Below are positions 6,352 to 7,982 of a stretch of 7,982 nucleotides of DNA, piece by piece (the first letter of the stretch is position 1; each line of letters begins with the position of its first letter). A program made the position numbers and the translations under genes. The stretch comes from Acidimicrobiia bacterium. GTDB taxonomy: Bacteria; Actinomycetota; Acidimicrobiia; Spongiisociales; UBA5794. The stretch spans positions 1-7,982 of the forward strand of contig JAUXCV010000065.1 of the NCBI GenBank assembly GCA_030618675.1. The letters are read 5' to 3'. Under the pieces are notes generated by a model. That model made no database searches and was not told the DNA's origin. It saw nothing but the letters and a program-made list of their open reading frames with translations.

Positions 6352-7257
6352 TCACGAGAAGAGCATCGGTCCAAGCTTCGCGAACTCGTCGCGTGACGAG
6401 AACGGCACGATGTAGTCATCTTCGATGCGCACGTCGTCGGCGTGCCCGGCAACGTCTTCGATCGTGAGAGGCCCCTTGTGATCCGGGTGCTTAAAGTAGC
6501 CCTCGCAAAGCGCCGTGAACACCCGACTCACCGATCCGCCGCCGACCGACCAGAGTTCACCGGTTCGCTGGTTCTCCTCCGATGCCAGATACGCGACCGC
6601 CGGGGCAACCGACTCAGGATCGAACTTGTCGGCCATCTCTCCCAGGATCTCTTCCGTCATCCTTGTGTGGGCGATCGGGGCAACCGTGTTCACAAGAACG
6701 TTGTGCTTGGCTCCTTCAAGTTTTAGGGCGTTCATGAACCCGACGAGACCCGCCTTCGCGGCGGCGTAGTTGGTTTGACCGAAGTTCCCGAAGAGCCCGG
6801 AACCGGAGGATGTGAGGACGATACGGCCGTACTGCTGTTCCTTCATCACACGGAAGGCCGGCTTGGTGACGTAGAAAGCGCCCTCGAGGTGGACCGAAAG
6901 AACCGACCGGAGATCATCGACGTCCATGTTGAGGAGGGTTCGATCACGCAGAATGCCGGCGTTCGAGATCAGGACATCGACTCGGCCGAATGTCTCAACG
7001 GCGCGTTCGATGATCGCGACGCCACCCTCCGGCTCCGCCACCGAGTTGTAGTCGGCTACGGCTATGCCACCGCTGCTCACGATCTCCTCCACCACGGCAT
7101 CCGCTGCGTTGGTGCCGGATCCATCGCCGTGCAGCGACCCGCCGAGATCGTTCACGACAACGGATGCGCCCCTCGATGCCAGCAGAAGTGCGTAGACACG
7201 TCCGAGGCCGCCGCCGGCCCCGGTGACGACCGCGACCCGGTCCTGGAAGTCGATCAT
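6352..7257 (-). CDS. SDR-family dehydrogenase, MFE-2-like (3R)-hydroxyacyl-CoA dehydrogenase type
   Basis: This 301-residue short-chain dehydrogenase/reductase has a Rossmann fold and NAD(P)-dependent alcohol/ketone chemistry. The nucleotide loop is TGAGGGLG (12-19). NDLGG follows beta-2 (36-40); an Asp there usually favours NAD(H). SNAG is at 98-101. The catalytic set is Ser151, Tyr164 and Lys168 within a GNFGQTNYAAAK stretch. NDLGG, the inserted SLHGDGSG loop and GNFGQ-NY-AAK are hallmarks of the (3R)-hydroxyacyl-CoA dehydrogenase domain of eukaryotic MFE-2 (HSD17B4) and its stand-alone actinobacterial relatives, so a role in fatty-acid or sterol side-chain beta-oxidation is likely. The exact substrate is not known. 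The last 60 residues (from about HPDHKGP) extend beyond the core SDR fold, as is usual in this subgroup. The ATG has a good AAGGAG site 8 bases upstream. The gene converges with thiQ and lies 66 bases downstream of the winged-helix gene, probably read with it or from its own promoter. Confidence 0.88.
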   Translation of the reverse strand: MIDFQDRVAVVTGAGGGLGRVYALLLASRGASVVVNDLGGSLHGDGSGTNAADAVVEEIVSSGGIAVADYNSVAEPEGGVAIIERAVETFGRVDVLISNAGILRDRTLLNMDVDDLRSVLSVHLEGAFYVTKPAFRVMKEQQYGRIVLTSSGSGLFGNFGQTNYAAAKAGLVGFMNALKLEGAKHNVLVNTVAPIAHTRMTEEILGEMADKFDPESVAPAVAYLASEENQRTGELWSVGGGSVSRVFTALCEGYFKHPDHKGPLTIEDVAGHADDVRIEDDYIVPFSSRDEFAKLGPMLFS

Positions 7258-7265
7258 GCTGACTG

Positions 7266-7271
7266 CTCCTT
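7266..7271 (-). promoter_or_regulatory. Ribosome-binding site of the SDR gene
   Basis: Read on the minus strand, AAGGAG lies 8 bases before the ATG at 7257-7255. It is a near-consensus Shine-Dalgarno and confirms this start. It contrasts with the leaderless MFS gene and with thiP, which have none. Confidence 0.75.
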
Positions 7272-7323
7272 GCCGATTGCCTGTCCCGAACGATAGCGAC
7301 CCCCGGCATCGCTCTCGCGGGTG

Positions 7324-7982
7324 TCACACGCCGGAGATCAGAAGAGATCCGGCCAGGTCGCCGCGGTCGGCGACGACGACCTCTTCCAATCCCAACCACG
7401 ACGCTATCTCCCGGAGTTCGAGCGCCAGCGACGGACTGACCCTCACGGCGTTGTGGCCGGGTTCGAGATGGGCCGCCTGGACGAGGAGCCTCCGTGCCTT
7501 TCGATCGGCCTTCAGATCCACTCTCGCAACCAGATCGCCGTCAAGCAGGAACGGCAGCACGTAGTACCCGTATCGCCGCTGCTCCTTCGGCACATAGATC
7601 TCGATCCGGTACCGGAATCCGAAGATCCGCTCGACGCGATCCCGATTCCAGATCAGCGAATCGAACGGGCTCAGTAGGGCGGTACCCGCTGTGCTGCGAG
7701 GCATCACTGCATCGGGATGGAGATAGGCGGGATGTCGCCACCCCTCCACGGTTACCGGGATCACGGCGCCCTCGGCGGCGAGATCCTCGAGAACCGGGCG
7801 AGCAGTGGGTTTGTGGAGCCGGTAGTAGTCCGCGAGGTCGGCCACCGTGCCGATGCCGTGGTGTCGAGTGGCATCGACCAGCAGCGTGCGGTAGGCCTCG
7901 TTCTGGTCGAGCGGCGATCCCTCGAGCGCCCACGCCGGGACTACGCGGTCCGGCAGATCGTATAGACGGCCGAACGACGAAG
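7324..7982 (-). CDS. YcaQ/AlkZ-type winged-helix (HTH_42) protein, C-terminal part (5' truncated by window edge)
   Basis: The frame is open from the right edge to the TGA at 7324-7326, giving about 218 visible residues. The N-terminus lies beyond the window. GTG 7845 is an internal codon: the in-frame sequence before it (GRLYDLPDRVVP, then NEAYRTLLVDA, GIGTVADLADYYRL) continues the family pattern. Conserved parts are YDLPDRVVP, a winged-helix stretch VADLADYYRL...RPVLEDLAAEG, and LLSPFDSLIWNRDR / RIFGFRYRIEIYVP / RRYGYYVLPFLL / VARVDLKADR. These are typical of the winged-helix family that includes E. coli YcaQ (AlkX) and Streptomyces AlkZ. Characterised members are DNA glycosylases that remove bulky alkylated bases or unhook interstrand crosslinks. 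The N-terminal region bearing the catalytic Gln motif is not visible, so activity cannot be judged; calling it a DNA-repair glycosylase is inference. Its stop lies 66 bases before the SDR start. Confidence 0.85.
   Translation of the reverse strand, partial: SSFGRLYDLPDRVVPAWALEGSPLDQNEAYRTLLVDATRHHGIGTVADLADYYRLHKPTARPVLEDLAAEGAVIPVTVEGWRHPAYLHPDAVMPRSTAGTALLSPFDSLIWNRDRVERIFGFRYRIEIYVPKEQRRYGYYVLPFLLDGDLVARVDLKADRKARRLLVQAAHLEPGHNAVRVSPSLALELREIASWLGLEEVVVADRGDLAGSLLISGV

Noticed and set aside
7285..7310. Possible TATCGT -10 box for the SDR gene on the minus strand
   Set aside because: No acceptable -35 hexamer at 16-18 bases; the match is too weak to list as a promoter.
7330..7352. Imperfect inverted repeat GCCGG...CCGGC near the end of the winged-helix gene
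   Set aside because: It has a two-base bulge, lies inside the coding sequence before its stop, and can be explained by codon content.
1..7982. CRISPR arrays, insertion sequences, tRNA/rRNA genes, phage or toxin-antitoxin modules
   Set aside because: No regularly spaced repeats, transposase motifs, terminal inverted repeats, tRNA-like cloverleaf or small paired genes were seen; the window looks like ordinary chromosomal sequence.

Overview
The window reads as a high-GC bacterial chromosome fragment. Codon use, GTG starts, an apparently leaderless promoter and the protein types (MFE-2-like SDR, YcaQ/AlkZ-like winged-helix protein) fit an actinobacterium, possibly of the Acidimicrobiia type. 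The lineage is inferred; no rRNA or other phylogenetic marker is present.

Layout: 1-321 is the 3' end of a hemolysin III/PAQR-type membrane protein. After a 217-base non-coding gap, 539-1771 encodes a 12-helix MFS transporter of unknown substrate; its GTG start lies where transcription should begin from a recognisable promoter. The 232-base gap at 1772-2003 holds a strong 12-bp hairpin (1811-1841), a promoter-like site and a clear TPP riboswitch (THI element, about 1891-2003). It is followed by four tightly overlapping plus-strand genes: thiamine pyrophosphokinase (2004-2663), a thiamine-binding lipoprotein ThiB (2660-3700), a fused ABC permease ThiP (3697-5316) and an ATPase ThiQ (5316-6299). 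Two minus-strand genes converge on the operon: an SDR-family dehydrogenase resembling the (3R)-hydroxyacyl-CoA dehydrogenase part of peroxisomal MFE-2 (6352-7257), and a YcaQ/AlkZ-type winged-helix protein cut by the right edge (7324-7982).

How it works together: the riboswitch operon is a self-contained thiamine salvage unit. ThiB captures thiamine outside the membrane, ThiP and ThiQ import it, and the kinase converts it in one step to TPP. TPP is the ligand of the leader RNA, so the product closes a feedback loop. The Shine-Dalgarno sequence of the first gene lies inside the aptamer, which points to translational control, and the three later genes overlap the preceding one, so translational coupling could pass that control down the operon.

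No wholly new system is visible. The points most worth a second look are the aptamer that contains its own ribosome-binding site and may reach the start codon, the kinase-plus-ABC-importer arrangement, the leaderless MFS gene, the C-terminal extension on ThiQ, and a marked excess of GATC.
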